Part shown: positions 6,832-15,602 of the stretch, one piece after another
Numbering within the stretch: position 1 is the first letter of the stretch
How the letters are laid out: each line of letters starts with the position of its first letter
From: CAZEVY01 sp964515555
GTDB lineage: Bacteria > Acidobacteriota > Terriglobia > Bryobacterales > Bryobacteraceae
Assembly (NCBI GenBank): GCA_964515555.1
Contig: CAZEVY010000080.1
Location: 1-25,529 of the forward strand
Direction of reading: 5' to 3'
Length of the DNA stretch: 25,529 bases
Notes under the pieces: generated by a model
Databases searched by the model: none
What the model saw: the letters and a program-made list of their open reading frames with translations, nothing else
Told to the model about the DNA's origin: nothing
Position numbers and translations under genes: made by a program

Positions 6832-9800
6832 TTAGAACTTGAACTTCAGCGCAAACTGAATGATGCGCGCTTCGGTCGCCGTCGAGGTGATCTGTCCGAA
6901 GCCCGCGCTGGCGTTTACGCCCGGCACACTGAAATTGGCGCGATTGAAGGCGTTGAAAAACTCCGAGCGGAACTGGAGCGTCTTCGACTCCGTGAGCTTG
7001 AACGTCTTGCTCAGGTTGAAGTCGAAGTTCCCCAGACCGGGGCCGCGAATCACGCCGACCCCCGAGTTTCCGAACGCCGTGTTGGGAATGAAACCCGCGA
7101 CCGTCGGCGACGTCTGCAGGATTGCGAACGCGCTCGTGTCGAACCAGCGTGTCGGCGTTCGCTGGCCGGAAGGCAGGTCGCCGTTGGCGAGCCGCGTCGG
7201 ACGGCTCCGGCGTTCGCCGCCGAGATTCAGAAGCTGCGATTGCGTGATCGTCAGGCCCAGACCCTCCGATACGGTAATGATCGGCGAGAACTCCCAGCCG
7301 CCGAAGACCAGGCCAAGCGGCCGGTCGGCGGCGTACGGAAGCTGCCACACCGCCGAGGCGACGAAGCGCTGCTTTACGTCGAACTCGGCCAGTCCGTACT
7401 CGTTGCGGCGATTGTAGCCGTCCTGCGGCTCGCGGAAGACCCCGACGTCGACGCCGTTGCCTGCGCCGCTGGTCGAGAGATGATCCACCGAGTCGGTCAG
7501 GGCCTTGCCCCACGTGTAGGACACCAGCGCCGAGAGACCGCGGGAAAAGCGTTTCTCGACGCGCGTCTGGAACGAGTGATAGTTCGAGATCCCGATGTTC
7601 TCCAGGTACTGAATGTCGCCTTCGAGCGCGAAGCTCGCCAGCGGCTGGGTGCCGGCCACCGGCGCACCCTGTGCGTTGAACGTCACCGGCCGCTGGTTCA
7701 GATTGCGGAACGCCGCCAGTTTCCTGCCGCTGTTGCCGACGTAGGAGACCTCGAACAGCACGTCCCGCGTCATCTGCTGCTGAATTCCGAAGTTCCACTG
7801 CTGCACGTACGTCGACCGCTGGAACGGGTCCTGTCCCTTGCGGCTGACCGTGCGCAGGTTGACGCGCGAGAGATCCACGAAGCCCGCCGGAATCCCGTCC
7901 TGCAAGCGGAAGATCGCGTTCGCCGACTTGAGTGTGTTGCTGCCGGCAATGTTGGCGTCGGCCAGCACGATGAACGGCGGGTTGAATCCCAGCAGCCCCT
8001 CGCGGCCCTGCCGGTTGGTGTGGTTGTAGAAGATTCCGTACGAGCCCCGGATCACCGTGCCCTTCATCGCCGACCAGGCGAAGCCCAGCCGCGGCGCGAC
8101 GTTGTTCCAATCGGGATGAATCGTGGTCTCGTCGAAGATGCTTCCCTTCTTGGCGGCGACGTAGGTGTTCGTCGAGCGGTCGAGATTCGCCCACAGGAAG
8201 TCGCGCTCCTTCGGTGGAGTCGCGAACTCGTAGCGCACGCCCAGGTTGATCGTCAGGCTTCGCGCCGCCTTCCAGTCCTCCTGCACGTAGAACGAGTAGA
8301 CTTTCTGCGACTGGTTGAACACCGTGTTGGAGTCCTGCTGGTAACGCGTTGGGAAGCCCAGCAGCAGATCGGAGACGCCGCCGGCGTAACTGCCGTTCTG
8401 TCCGCTGAAGCGGCCGCTGAAGGTAAACGCGCCCAGCAGCGTGCTGACGTCGCGGATGCCCGTCTTCAGGCTCAGGTACTCGCCGCCGAACTTGATCGCA
8501 TGCGCGCCGCGCACCCAGGAGATCGCGTCGCGAATCGTCCAACTGCGAGGCGTCTGGAACTGCGGCACCGAAGTCGTGCGGCCCAGCCGTTGCAGATTCC
8601 CTCCGGGAAAGTTGATGACCGGCAGGCCGCCGCAGATGCTCTCGTCGGTCGGCGCGTTCTTCAGCCCGATGAGCTGCTCGGGGCAGCCCGAGCCGAAGTT
8701 CGGCGGCGTCTGGAAGAAGTTGCCCCGCGTGAATCCGAACCGCAGCTCCGAGACGACCGACGGCGAAAGCGTCCAGGTGTTCCCCAGCGCGATCTGTTGC
8801 GAGCGCCACAGCGCCGCGCCGAACGTGTCGTTGAACGAGCCCTCGGCCAGTCCGGGCCTCGGCGCCGGGCGGAAGAGGTTGGTGTCGGAGAACGAGTACC
8901 GGCCGAACAGGCTCACGCTCGAGGAGAAGTTGTGGTCGGCCCGCACGTCGAACTGGTCGGTGCGATTGCGCTCGATCGGCACGTTGACATAGTTGTTATC
9001 AATCTGGCCCGCGGCGCCCGTGTTCGGATTCGGCGCGACGTCGAGGATGCGCTTGCCGACCGGATCGATCAGGTTGGCCGGCAGAATCCAGCAGAAGCCG
9101 CCGTTGTTGCAGTCGGCGGTGCCCGGCTGGCGGAAATCAGTTCCGGTGTCGTTGGGGTTCAGCGGGTTGGAAATCGCGATCGGGAACCGACCGCTTCGCC
9201 AGGCGGGTTGCGGAACCGAGCTCAGCCGAACCGTGCCCAGCCGGTCGCGCAGACCTTCGTAGTCACCGAACACGAAGGTCTTGTCGCGGACGATCGGTCC
9301 TCCGAGCGTGCCGCCGAACTGGTTTCTCAGCCGGAAGGGTTTCGCCGCGCCCGTGGCGTTGGCGAAGAAGTTGTTGGCGTCCAGGTTGTCGTTGCGGTGA
9401 AACTCGTAGAGTGAGCCGTGCAGGCTGTTGGTGCCCGACTTGATGACGGCGTTGATGAGCGCCCCCGAGCTGCGGCCGAACTCGGCCGAATACGCGTTGG
9501 TCTGAATCTTGAACTCCTGAAGAGCGTCGATCGAGGGCTGCACCACCTGCACGTTGCCGCCGCGAAAGGAGTTCGAATACGACGTGTTGTCGACCCCGTC
9601 CAGCAGGAACGCGTTGTGGAAGACGCGGTTCCCGTTGACGTTGAACGCGCCCTTGAAGCCGATCGATTGCAGCCGCGGCGTCGGCGCCAGCACTCCCGGC
9701 GATAGCAGCGCCAGTTGGTTGTAGTCGCGCCCGTTGAGCGGCAGCTCGACGATCTTGCGCTCGTCGATCACCGCGCCGCGACCCTGCGTCTCGGTTTGCA

Positions 9801-10164
9801 GCAGCGTGGTCTCCGCCTCCACCGTGATGCGCTCGGCGACTTCGCCCACCTGGAGCGCCACGTCGAATCGCATCGTCTGATTCACTTGCAGAGCCACGCC
9901 GTTGTTGACCGAAGTCTTGAAGCCCGAGCGCGAGGCGCTCACCGAATACACGCCGGGTTTGAGACTCGGCAGAAAGTACCGGCCTTCGTCGTTGGTCACC
10001 GTCGCCGCGGCGATGTTGGTCGCCTGGTTGACCGCCCGCACCTCGGCCCCGGCGATCACCGAGCCGGTCGGGTCGGTCACCAATCCGGTCAACGCGGCGA
10101 GTTCCGACTGGGAGTAGAGCGGCGCGGTCAGGGCGCACAGCGCCAGCGCAAGGGTATACCTCAT
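6832..10164 (-). CDS. Oar-like TonB-dependent outer-membrane receptor with CarboxypepD_reg domain
   Basis: This 1110-residue protein begins with a signal peptide (about residues 1-18, ending PLYS). A carboxypeptidase-regulatory Ig-like domain (about 22-110; GLVTDPTGSVIAGAEVRAVNQ, then the SLKPGVYSVSASRSGFK strand) follows. The plug region (about 115-250) holds ELPLNGRDYNQLALLSPG, and a long beta-barrel ends in ARIIQFALKFKF with the terminal aromatic residue expected of an outer-membrane barrel. Length and order match the large acidobacterial Oar/TonB-receptor family, which is expanded in this phylum. The ligand is not known; polysaccharide or protein-derived material is usually suspected. There is no SusD partner. 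GAGGAGG lies 7 bp before the ATG and a TATAAT box lies further upstream, so it is a single-gene unit. Confidence 0.92.
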   Translation of the reverse strand: MRYTLALALCALTAPLYSQSELAALTGLVTDPTGSVIAGAEVRAVNQATNIAAATVTNDEGRYFLPSLKPGVYSVSASRSGFKTSVNNGVALQVNQTMRFDVALQVGEVAERITVEAETTLLQTETQGRGAVIDERKIVELPLNGRDYNQLALLSPGVLAPTPRLQSIGFKGAFNVNGNRVFHNAFLLDGVDNTSYSNSFRGGNVQVVQPSIDALQEFKIQTNAYSAEFGRSSGALINAVIKSGTNSLHGSLYEFHRNDNLDANNFFANATGAAKPFRLRNQFGGTLGGPIVRDKTFVFGDYEGLRDRLGTVRLSSVPQPAWRSGRFPIAISNPLNPNDTGTDFRQPGTADCNNGGFCWILPANLIDPVGKRILDVAPNPNTGAAGQIDNNYVNVPIERNRTDQFDVRADHNFSSSVSLFGRYSFSDTNLFRPAPRPGLAEGSFNDTFGAALWRSQQIALGNTWTLSPSVVSELRFGFTRGNFFQTPPNFGSGCPEQLIGLKNAPTDESICGGLPVINFPGGNLQRLGRTTSVPQFQTPRSWTIRDAISWVRGAHAIKFGGEYLSLKTGIRDVSTLLGAFTFSGRFSGQNGSYAGGVSDLLLGFPTRYQQDSNTVFNQSQKVYSFYVQEDWKAARSLTINLGVRYEFATPPKERDFLWANLDRSTNTYVAAKKGSIFDETTIHPDWNNVAPRLGFAWSAMKGTVIRGSYGIFYNHTNRQGREGLLGFNPPFIVLADANIAGSNTLKSANAIFRLQDGIPAGFVDLSRVNLRTVSRKGQDPFQRSTYVQQWNFGIQQQMTRDVLFEVSYVGNSGRKLAAFRNLNQRPVTFNAQGAPVAGTQPLASFALEGDIQYLENIGISNYHSFQTRVEKRFSRGLSALVSYTWGKALTDSVDHLSTSGAGNGVDVGVFREPQDGYNRRNEYGLAEFDVKQRFVASAVWQLPYAADRPLGLVFGGWEFSPIITVSEGLGLTITQSQLLNLGGERRSRPTRLANGDLPSGQRTPTRWFDTSAFAILQTSPTVAGFIPNTAFGNSGVGVIRGPGLGNFDFNLSKTFKLTESKTLQFRSEFFNAFNRANFSVPGVNASAGFGQITSTATEARIIQFALKFKF

Positions 10165-10194
10165 GGCAAGACCTCCTCGAAGCGAATCGTCTCG

Positions 10195-10200
10195 ATTATA
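10195..10200 (-). promoter_or_regulatory. Candidate -10 box of the receptor gene
   Basis: A consensus TATAAT on the minus strand (10200 to 10195) lies about 30 bp before the receptor start at 10164, in the 71-bp gap after menG. The best -35 candidate, TTGCCG, has a long spacer of 19 bp. With the strong GAGGAGG ribosome site this suggests independent transcription of the receptor rather than read-through from menG. Confidence 0.5.
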
Positions 10201-10235
10201 CGCCCGCAGCGTAACGTTTCGGCAAAGGCGGGGTT

Positions 10236-10952
10236 TCAGGGGCGTGAACCCGTGTGCAGCGCGACCGCGCCCATCGTCATGCGCTCGAACCCCACTCGCG
10301 AGAACCCCGCGGTCCGCATCGCCTCCGCCAGCTCCTCCGCCTCCGGGAACCGGCCGATCGATTCCGGCAGGTACGCGTACGCCTCCGCCGACCCCGAAAT
10401 CGCCCCGCCGATCCGCGGCAGCAGCAGCCGCGAATACAGGTCCGACACCGCCCGGAACACTCCGTTCGGCGGGCGCGAAAATTCCAGAATCGCCGCCGCG
10501 CCGCCCGCCTTCAGCACCCGCAGCATCTCCGCCAGCCCCGCGCGATAGTCCACCAGGTTGCGGAATCCGAACGCCATCGTCACCAGGTCGAGCGACCCGT
10601 CCGCCAGCGGCAGCCTGAGCGCGTCCGATTCAAACAGAACCGACCCCGATTGTTTCCGCGCGATCTTGCGCCGCGCCTCGATCAGCATGGGATGGCAGAA
10701 GTCGCTCGCCATCACGCCCGCGCCTCGTCTCGCCTCGAGCGCCAGCGCCAGGTCGCCCGATCCGCAGCAAAGATCGAGCACCCGCGCCCCGGGCCGCCGC
10801 AGAATCGTCTCGAGCCGCCGCGCCGTCCGCGTGCGCCACCAGCGGTCGATGTTGAACGAGAGCAGGTGATTCAGCAGGTCGTAACGCGGCGCGATGCGCC
10901 CGAACATCGCGCGGACCTCGCCGCTCGACGCCGCCGTTCCCGCCGACTTCAT
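10236..10952 (-). CDS. menG: Demethylmenaquinone methyltransferase (UbiE/MenG)
   Basis: This 238-residue SAM-dependent methyltransferase performs the C-methylation that completes menaquinone (demethylmenaquinone to menaquinone); the same enzyme family serves ubiquinone in other bacteria. The UbiE signatures are visible: FGRIAPRYDLLNHLLSFNIDRWWR (residues 17-40), SAM motif I VLDLCCGSGDLALALE (58-73), and TMAFGFRNLVDYRAGLAEMLRVLKAGG in the middle. Acidobacteria generally use menaquinone, so I prefer menG to ubiE. The ATG overlaps the aroB stop by 4 bp (ATGA), so the two are translationally coupled. AroB feeds chorismate, the precursor of menaquinone, which makes the pairing metabolically sensible. 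Confidence 0.93.
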   Translation of the reverse strand: MKSAGTAASSGEVRAMFGRIAPRYDLLNHLLSFNIDRWWRTRTARRLETILRRPGARVLDLCCGSGDLALALEARRGAGVMASDFCHPMLIEARRKIARKQSGSVLFESDALRLPLADGSLDLVTMAFGFRNLVDYRAGLAEMLRVLKAGGAAAILEFSRPPNGVFRAVSDLYSRLLLPRIGGAISGSAEAYAYLPESIGRFPEAEELAEAMRTAGFSRVGFERMTMGAVALHTGSRP

Positions 10953-12037
10953 GCGCGCGCCAGGTCGGCCATCGCCGACCGGATCGCCAGAATCACCGCC
11001 TCGTCGCGGGCGCCCGCGACCACGCGCGTCTCGCCGATGCGCTCCGGCAGTACGAAATGCACGCTGCCGTGCACCGTCTTCTTGTCAGCGGCCAGACGGC
11101 CGATCAGCGCCTCCGGTGCGATACCCCCGAGCGAAGGAATCGGACCGTAGTTGTCGATCGCCTGGAAAATGTCGGCGCCATCTTCGGCGGAAAGCCCCGC
11201 GACCAGGTGCGCCAGGTGCGTCGCCGCGCGCATGCCGAACGCCACCGCCTCGCCGTGCAGGAACCGCACGTACTCCGTCTCCGCTTCGAGCGCGTGCCCG
11301 AAGGTGTGTCCGAAATTCAGTATGCGGCGCAACCCGCCCTCGCGTTCGTCCGCCGACACCACCTCCACCTTGATGCGCACCGATTCGCCGATGATCCAGT
11401 CCAGGACCTCCGGGTCGCGGCGCAACACCGCCGCGGCCTGCTCGTTCATCACGCGAAACAGCGCTGGACTCCGAATCACGCCGCACTTGACGATCTCGTA
11501 CAGCCCCGCGCGATACTCGCGGTCGGAGAGCGTCGCGAGCACGTCGGGGTCGATCACCGCCGCCAGCGGCTGGTGAAACGCGCCCACCAGGTTCTTTCCC
11601 GCCGCGAGATTCACGCCGGTCTTGCCGCCGACCGATGCGTCCACCTGCGCCAGCAGCGTCGTCGGCGCCTGAATCACCGGCACCCCGCGTAGAAACACCG
11701 CCGCCAGGAATCCCGCCACGTCGCCGACGATGCCGCCGCCGAACGCCACCACCAGGCTCGTGCGATCCGCGCCCGCCGCCGCCATCCTGTCCGCCAGTTT
11801 CTCGACCTCTGCGATCCGCTTGCGCTCCTCGCCGCCCGGAAAGTAGAGCACCTCGTGCGAGCGCGCGCCGAGCGCGCCGCGAAGCTTCTCGCCGTGCAGC
11901 GCCCACACATCCTCGGTCGTCACCACGAAAATCCGGCCCGTCTTCGCCGGAATGTGATCGGCGAGCGACGCCAGCGCGCCCCGCGCGACGATCGCCGGCG
12001 AGCGCGTCGTGGCGGTTTCCACGCAGAAGACCGGCAT
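10949..12037 (-). CDS. aroB: 3-dehydroquinate synthase
   Basis: This 362-residue enzyme converts DAHP to 3-dehydroquinate in the shikimate pathway, using NAD and a divalent metal. Visible motifs are VVAFGGGIVGDVAGFLAAVFLRG and PTTLLAQVDASVGGKTGVN (NAD and substrate binding), YEIVKCGVI with the metal-ligand Glu, NFGHTFGHALE with a metal His, and FLHGEAVAFGM with the second His. I chose the ATG at 12037 (MPVFCVET), which gives the normal family length; the frame stays open to 12184 but would overlap nadB. No good ribosome site precedes it. TACAAC 6 bp upstream resembles a -10 box, so a leaderless transcript is possible. It is coupled to menG downstream. Confidence 0.95.
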   Translation of the reverse strand: MPVFCVETATTRSPAIVARGALASLADHIPAKTGRIFVVTTEDVWALHGEKLRGALGARSHEVLYFPGGEERKRIAEVEKLADRMAAAGADRTSLVVAFGGGIVGDVAGFLAAVFLRGVPVIQAPTTLLAQVDASVGGKTGVNLAAGKNLVGAFHQPLAAVIDPDVLATLSDREYRAGLYEIVKCGVIRSPALFRVMNEQAAAVLRRDPEVLDWIIGESVRIKVEVVSADEREGGLRRILNFGHTFGHALEAETEYVRFLHGEAVAFGMRAATHLAHLVAGLSAEDGADIFQAIDNYGPIPSLGGIAPEALIGRLAADKKTVHGSVHFVLPERIGETRVVAGARDEAVILAIRSAMADLARA

Positions 12038-12074
12038 AAGGACGTTGTACCATGGTGGTCGTCCTTCACTCCGA

Positions 12075-13631
12075 GTGGCCTCCGGCTCCATTTCCACCGA
12101 TTTTCTCGTCGTCGGCGCGGGCGTCGCCGGATTGCGCGCCGCCATCGAAGCCGCGGCCGCCGGCAGCGTGCTCGTCATCGCCAAGGACGCCCTCGAGGAA
12201 TCCGCGACCGCCTACGCGCAGGGCGGTATCGCGGCCGCGCTCAGCGACGACGACGAGGTCGAGCTGCACGAGCAGGACACTATCGCCGCCGGCGACGGGC
12301 TCTGTTCGCCCGAAGCCGTGCGCGTGCTGGTCGAGGAGGCGCCGGCCGCCATTGAGGAGTTGATCGCCTGGGGCGCCGAGTTCGATCGCGACGGGTCGAA
12401 GCTGCTGTTCGCGCGCGAGGGCGCGCACTCGCGCAGCCGCGTCCTCCACGCGCATGGCGATTCCACCGGACGCGAGATCGCGCGCACGCTCTACCGCAAG
12501 GCGTCGTCGCTGGCGAATGTGCGATTCGAAAGCTTCTCTTCGGTGACCGACCTTCTCATCGGCAACGGCGCCGCTGCTGGCGCGGTGGTCCTCGACGAGC
12601 GAGGGGGCCGCGCGCTCGAAGTTCACGCGCGCGCCGTCCTGCTCGCAACCGGAGGACTCGGCCGCGTCTACCGCGAGACCACCAATCCCGATGTCGCTAC
12701 CGGCGACGGCGTTGCGCTCGCCTGGCGGGCCGGAGCGAGCGTCGCCGATCTCGAGTTCGTCCAGTTCCACCCCACCGCGCTCCACGTCGAAGGCGCTCCG
12801 CGATTTCTGCTCTCCGAGGCCCTGCGCGGCGAGGGCGCCTGGCTTCGCAACGCCGGGGGACGCCGCTTTCTGCCGCTCTATCACGCCGGTGGCGAGCTCG
12901 CCCCGCGCGATGTCGTCGCGCGCGCCATCGTCCTCGAAATGGAGTGGACCGGGAAGTCGCCCGTGTTCCTCGATCTCACGCACCTCGACGCCGCGCATGT
13001 CCGGCGGCGATTCCCGCGCATCTTCGACACCTGCCTGCGTTACGGCGTCGATATCACGACAGCGCCCGTGCCCGTGCATCCGGCGGCGCACTACGCCATG
13101 GGCGGCGTCTGGACGGACCTCGACGGTCGCACGGATGTGCCACGCCTCTACGCCGCGGGCGAAGTCGCCTGCACCGGCGTCCACGGAGCGAATCGGCTGG
13201 CGAGCAATTCGCTGCTCGAAGGCGTCGTGTTCGGTGCGCGCGCGGGGCGGGCCATGCGGGAATGGTCGGGTGCGCCGCCGGTTGCGGGAGTCGCGCCGCC
13301 GGCGGAATTCCCCGAAATAGCCGAGGCCGAACTGCGCGACCTGGCGTGGCGGCACTGCGGGATCGTTCGTTCGGGTGAGCATCTGGAAGCGGCGCTGGCG
13401 AAGCTCGATGGAGTCGCTCTGTCGCGGCGCCACACGCCGCGCCGCGCCGATTACGAATGCCGGAACCTCCACACCGTCGCGTCGATGATCGCCCGGTCGG
13501 CGCTCGCCCGCCGCGAGAGCCGCGGCGCGCACTACCGCACCGACTTCTCCGGCCGCGGCGCGGAGTTCGCCGCCCACTCCCTGCTGCGGTGCGACCGCGA
13601 GGGAGTCGCCTTCCGCCGCGTTGTACCATAG
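12075..13631 (+). CDS. nadB: L-aspartate oxidase
   Basis: This 518-residue flavoenzyme oxidises L-aspartate to iminoaspartate, the first step of de novo NAD synthesis. It belongs to the succinate dehydrogenase/fumarate reductase flavoprotein family. The FAD dinucleotide fold is at the N-terminus (VVGAGVAGLRAA, GAGVAG at 14-19). SATAYAQGGIAAAL, HSRSRVLHAHGDSTGREI, QFHPTALHV, SEALRGEGAWL, HPAAHYAMGGVWTDLDG and GANRLASNSLLEGVVFG follow, all NadB blocks, with a helical C-terminal domain. I chose the GTG at 12075 because it gives a family-like short N-terminus before the FAD fold; upstream in-frame starts reach into aroB. NadA and NadC are not adjacent. It is divergent from aroB, with only 37 bp between the chosen starts. 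Confidence 0.94.
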   Translation: MASGSISTDFLVVGAGVAGLRAAIEAAAAGSVLVIAKDALEESATAYAQGGIAAALSDDDEVELHEQDTIAAGDGLCSPEAVRVLVEEAPAAIEELIAWGAEFDRDGSKLLFAREGAHSRSRVLHAHGDSTGREIARTLYRKASSLANVRFESFSSVTDLLIGNGAAAGAVVLDERGGRALEVHARAVLLATGGLGRVYRETTNPDVATGDGVALAWRAGASVADLEFVQFHPTALHVEGAPRFLLSEALRGEGAWLRNAGGRRFLPLYHAGGELAPRDVVARAIVLEMEWTGKSPVFLDLTHLDAAHVRRRFPRIFDTCLRYGVDITTAPVPVHPAAHYAMGGVWTDLDGRTDVPRLYAAGEVACTGVHGANRLASNSLLEGVVFGARAGRAMREWSGAPPVAGVAPPAEFPEIAEAELRDLAWRHCGIVRSGEHLEAALAKLDGVALSRRHTPRRADYECRNLHTVASMIARSALARRESRGAHYRTDFSGRGAEFAAHSLLRCDREGVAFRRVVP

Positions 13632-13680
13632 GAGATTGTTCCCGCTCCGATTCCCCAGCACCCGTCCCCCGCGCGCGACC

Positions 13681-14904
13681 ATGCCGTGTTGCGCGCTGAT
13701 TATGCTCGCCGCCGGTCACGAGATCGCCAAGGTCGGTCCCGGGACCGCGCTCTGGGCGGCGCCCGCGATTCTCTTCGCGGCCATGATGATCGCCTGGGCC
13801 GCCGAGTCGTCGCAGTTCTTCATCTCGCAGGGCTTCGCACTGGCGATCCTCGCCTGGTTGCAGACCCTTCCCGAGTTCGCCGTCGAAGCCGTCCTCGCCT
13901 GGAAACAGCAGGTGCCGCTGCTGCTTGCGAATCTCACGGGCGCGCTGCGCTTGCTCACCGGACTCGGCTGGCCGCTGATCTATTTCACCGCCGCCTTCTT
14001 CTACCGGCGCCGCCATCGAAAACCGCTTCGGGAAATCCGCCTCGAGGACGAGCACTGCATTGAAGTGGTCGGACTGCTGGTCCCGCTGATCTACGTCACC
14101 GTGGTCTGGTGGAAGGCGTCATTGAACCTCTATGACGCCGGCGTTCTGATCGGCATCTATGTCCTGTACCTGCTGGTCCTTTCCCGAATGCCTGCCAAGG
14201 AGCATGAAGGCATCGAGGATCTCGACCGCATCCCGCGCGCCGTGGTGAAGTCCTCGCCGGCCATGCGGAATCTCTACATTGTCCTGTTGTTCGCGGGCGG
14301 CGGCGGCCTCATCTACTTCGCGGCCGAGCCGTTCCTCGGCAGCCTGCTGGCGGTCTCGGCCATGATCGGAGTGACGGAGTTCGTTTTCGTCCAATGGGTC
14401 GCCCCGTTCGTCTCCGAGTTCCCCGAGAAGGTGTCGGCGTTTTATTGGGCGCGCACCATAGACCGCGCGCCGATGGCGCTCATGAACATGGTCTCCAGCA
14501 ACATCAACCAGTGGACCCTGCTGGCCGCCATGCTGCCGATCGTCTACTCCATCAGTCGCGGCGCTCCCAGCCACATCCCGTTCGACGAGCAGCAGCAGCT
14601 CGAGATTCTCATGACCATCGGCCAGTCGCTGGTGGGCATGCTGTTTCTCATAAACATGAAGCTGGTGTGGTGGGAGGCCGGCTCCCTGTTCGGCCTCTGG
14701 GCCATTCAGTTTGCCTTCTCGCCGATCCCGCCGTCGACCCCCGGCATCCTCGGCTTCCTCGCGACGCACATTCACTGGTACGTGACGGTCGCCTACCTGG
14801 CCTGGTTCGTCGTGGGATTCGCGCAGTATCTGATCCGGCCGCGCGAGGCGCGCGCGTTCATTCTCTTCGCGAAGATGTGGCGCACCCACGTCCGGCCCGC
14901 CTGA
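13681..14904 (+). CDS. Divergent sodium/calcium (CaCA) exchanger-like membrane protein
   Basis: This roughly 407-residue protein has about ten hydrophobic segments and two repeats like the alpha repeats of Na+/Ca2+ exchangers. Repeat 1 (about 57-97) has QTLPEF, matching GTSLPE, then LLLANLTGAL; the usual GSN asparagine is replaced by GAL. Repeat 2 (about 240-285) has SEFPEK, then ALMNMVSSNINQW, which keeps the asparagine. A charged cytoplasmic loop (about 107-125, RRRHRKPLREIRLEDEH) and another at 171-190 separate the halves. Probable role is Ca2+ or other cation exchange across the cytoplasmic membrane. The start is uncertain: the ATG at 13681 is chosen, TTG codons at 13621 and 13636 and an ATG at 13702 are alternatives. 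It lies about 50 bp after nadB. Confidence 0.75.
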   Translation: MPCCALIMLAAGHEIAKVGPGTALWAAPAILFAAMMIAWAAESSQFFISQGFALAILAWLQTLPEFAVEAVLAWKQQVPLLLANLTGALRLLTGLGWPLIYFTAAFFYRRRHRKPLREIRLEDEHCIEVVGLLVPLIYVTVVWWKASLNLYDAGVLIGIYVLYLLVLSRMPAKEHEGIEDLDRIPRAVVKSSPAMRNLYIVLLFAGGGGLIYFAAEPFLGSLLAVSAMIGVTEFVFVQWVAPFVSEFPEKVSAFYWARTIDRAPMALMNMVSSNINQWTLLAAMLPIVYSISRGAPSHIPFDEQQQLEILMTIGQSLVGMLFLINMKLVWWEAGSLFGLWAIQFAFSPIPPSTPGILGFLATHIHWYVTVAYLAWFVVGFAQYLIRPREARAFILFAKMWRTHVRPA

Positions 14905-14924
14905 TCGCCGCGACTCCTCCTACA

Positions 14925-14949
14925 GAGCTGCGACCAAAGGGAGCGGTCC
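14925..14949. repeat. 25-bp intergenic repeat, copy 2
   Basis: This copy matches the element at 454-478 at 23 of 25 bases; it differs by T for C at position 5 and A for C at position 13. It sits between the 3' ends of two convergent genes, the exchanger and the first uma2, just as copy 1 sits between aspS and the HTH gene. Confidence 0.7.
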
Positions 14950-14973
14950 TTACTTCCTGCCGCCCGCGGCCTC

Positions 14974-15594
14974 TCAGTCGATGATTCCGGCGAGGTCGAG
15001 CGTGAACCCCGCGACCGGACCCTCTCCCTCGACGCGTGTGGGATTCTCGAGCACCTCCGGCTCGGGCCCGGGGCGATAGATCCACACCCACTTCTCGATC
15101 GGATCGATCAGCCAGCCGAGTTCGGCGCCGTTTTCGATGTACTCGGTCATCTTCGCCTGCAATCGCTTCATCCGGTCGTGGGCCGACCGCAACTCGATGA
15201 CGAAGTCAGGGCAGAGATTGAAAAACGCATCCTGCTGAGGTCCCGGCAGTGCGGCGATACGTTCTTTCCGCACCCAGCAGGCATCGGGAGAGCGTCGGGC
15301 GCCGTTGGGCAGGCGAAATCCACCCTCCGAGTCGTACGGTTTTCCGCGACCGTCCGATTTGGCCCAGAGCCACAGCTGGCCGTTGATTTCACTGGCTCGA
15401 TTCCCGGTGTTCGAATATCCAGGCGGCATAATGACAATCTCTCCATCGGCGTCGACTTCCACGATGCAGTCTTCGTACTTTTCGCAGAAGGCGATGAACT
15501 CCTCGTCGCTCATCGGGCCGCGATGAGGCGTCAACACCACGGGCGCCATCGATTCGAAGTCGTCGACGACGAGCTGAGATCCGGAGTCGTGCAT
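14974..15594 (-). CDS. Uma2-family putative endonuclease, copy A
   Basis: This 206-residue protein is of the Uma2 (DUF820) family, which has a PD-(D/E)XK nuclease fold. Candidate catalytic residues are D104 (RRSPDACW), E134 (PDFVIELRS) and K148 (QAKMTEY); EYIENGAELGWLIDP (151-165) is a family hallmark. Uma2 proteins are abundant in cyanobacteria and some acidobacteria and their role is not known, with links suggested to mobile DNA. It follows the second uma2 copy with 40 bp between stop and start, on the same strand, so it probably shares its transcript. Residues 1-58 and 129-206 are close to copy B, while 59-128 differ strongly. Confidence 0.88.
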   Translation of the reverse strand: MHDSGSQLVVDDFESMAPVVLTPHRGPMSDEEFIAFCEKYEDCIVEVDADGEIVIMPPGYSNTGNRASEINGQLWLWAKSDGRGKPYDSEGGFRLPNGARRSPDACWVRKERIAALPGPQQDAFFNLCPDFVIELRSAHDRMKRLQAKMTEYIENGAELGWLIDPIEKWVWIYRPGPEPEVLENPTRVEGEGPVAGFTLDLAGIID

Positions 15595-15602
15595 AGGTAT
15601 TG

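Noticed and set aside
7240..9414. Open frame of about 720 codons antisense to the outer-membrane receptor
   Set aside because: Its composition is that of a codon-bias shadow, and the opposite strand encodes an intact receptor with signal peptide and barrel end.
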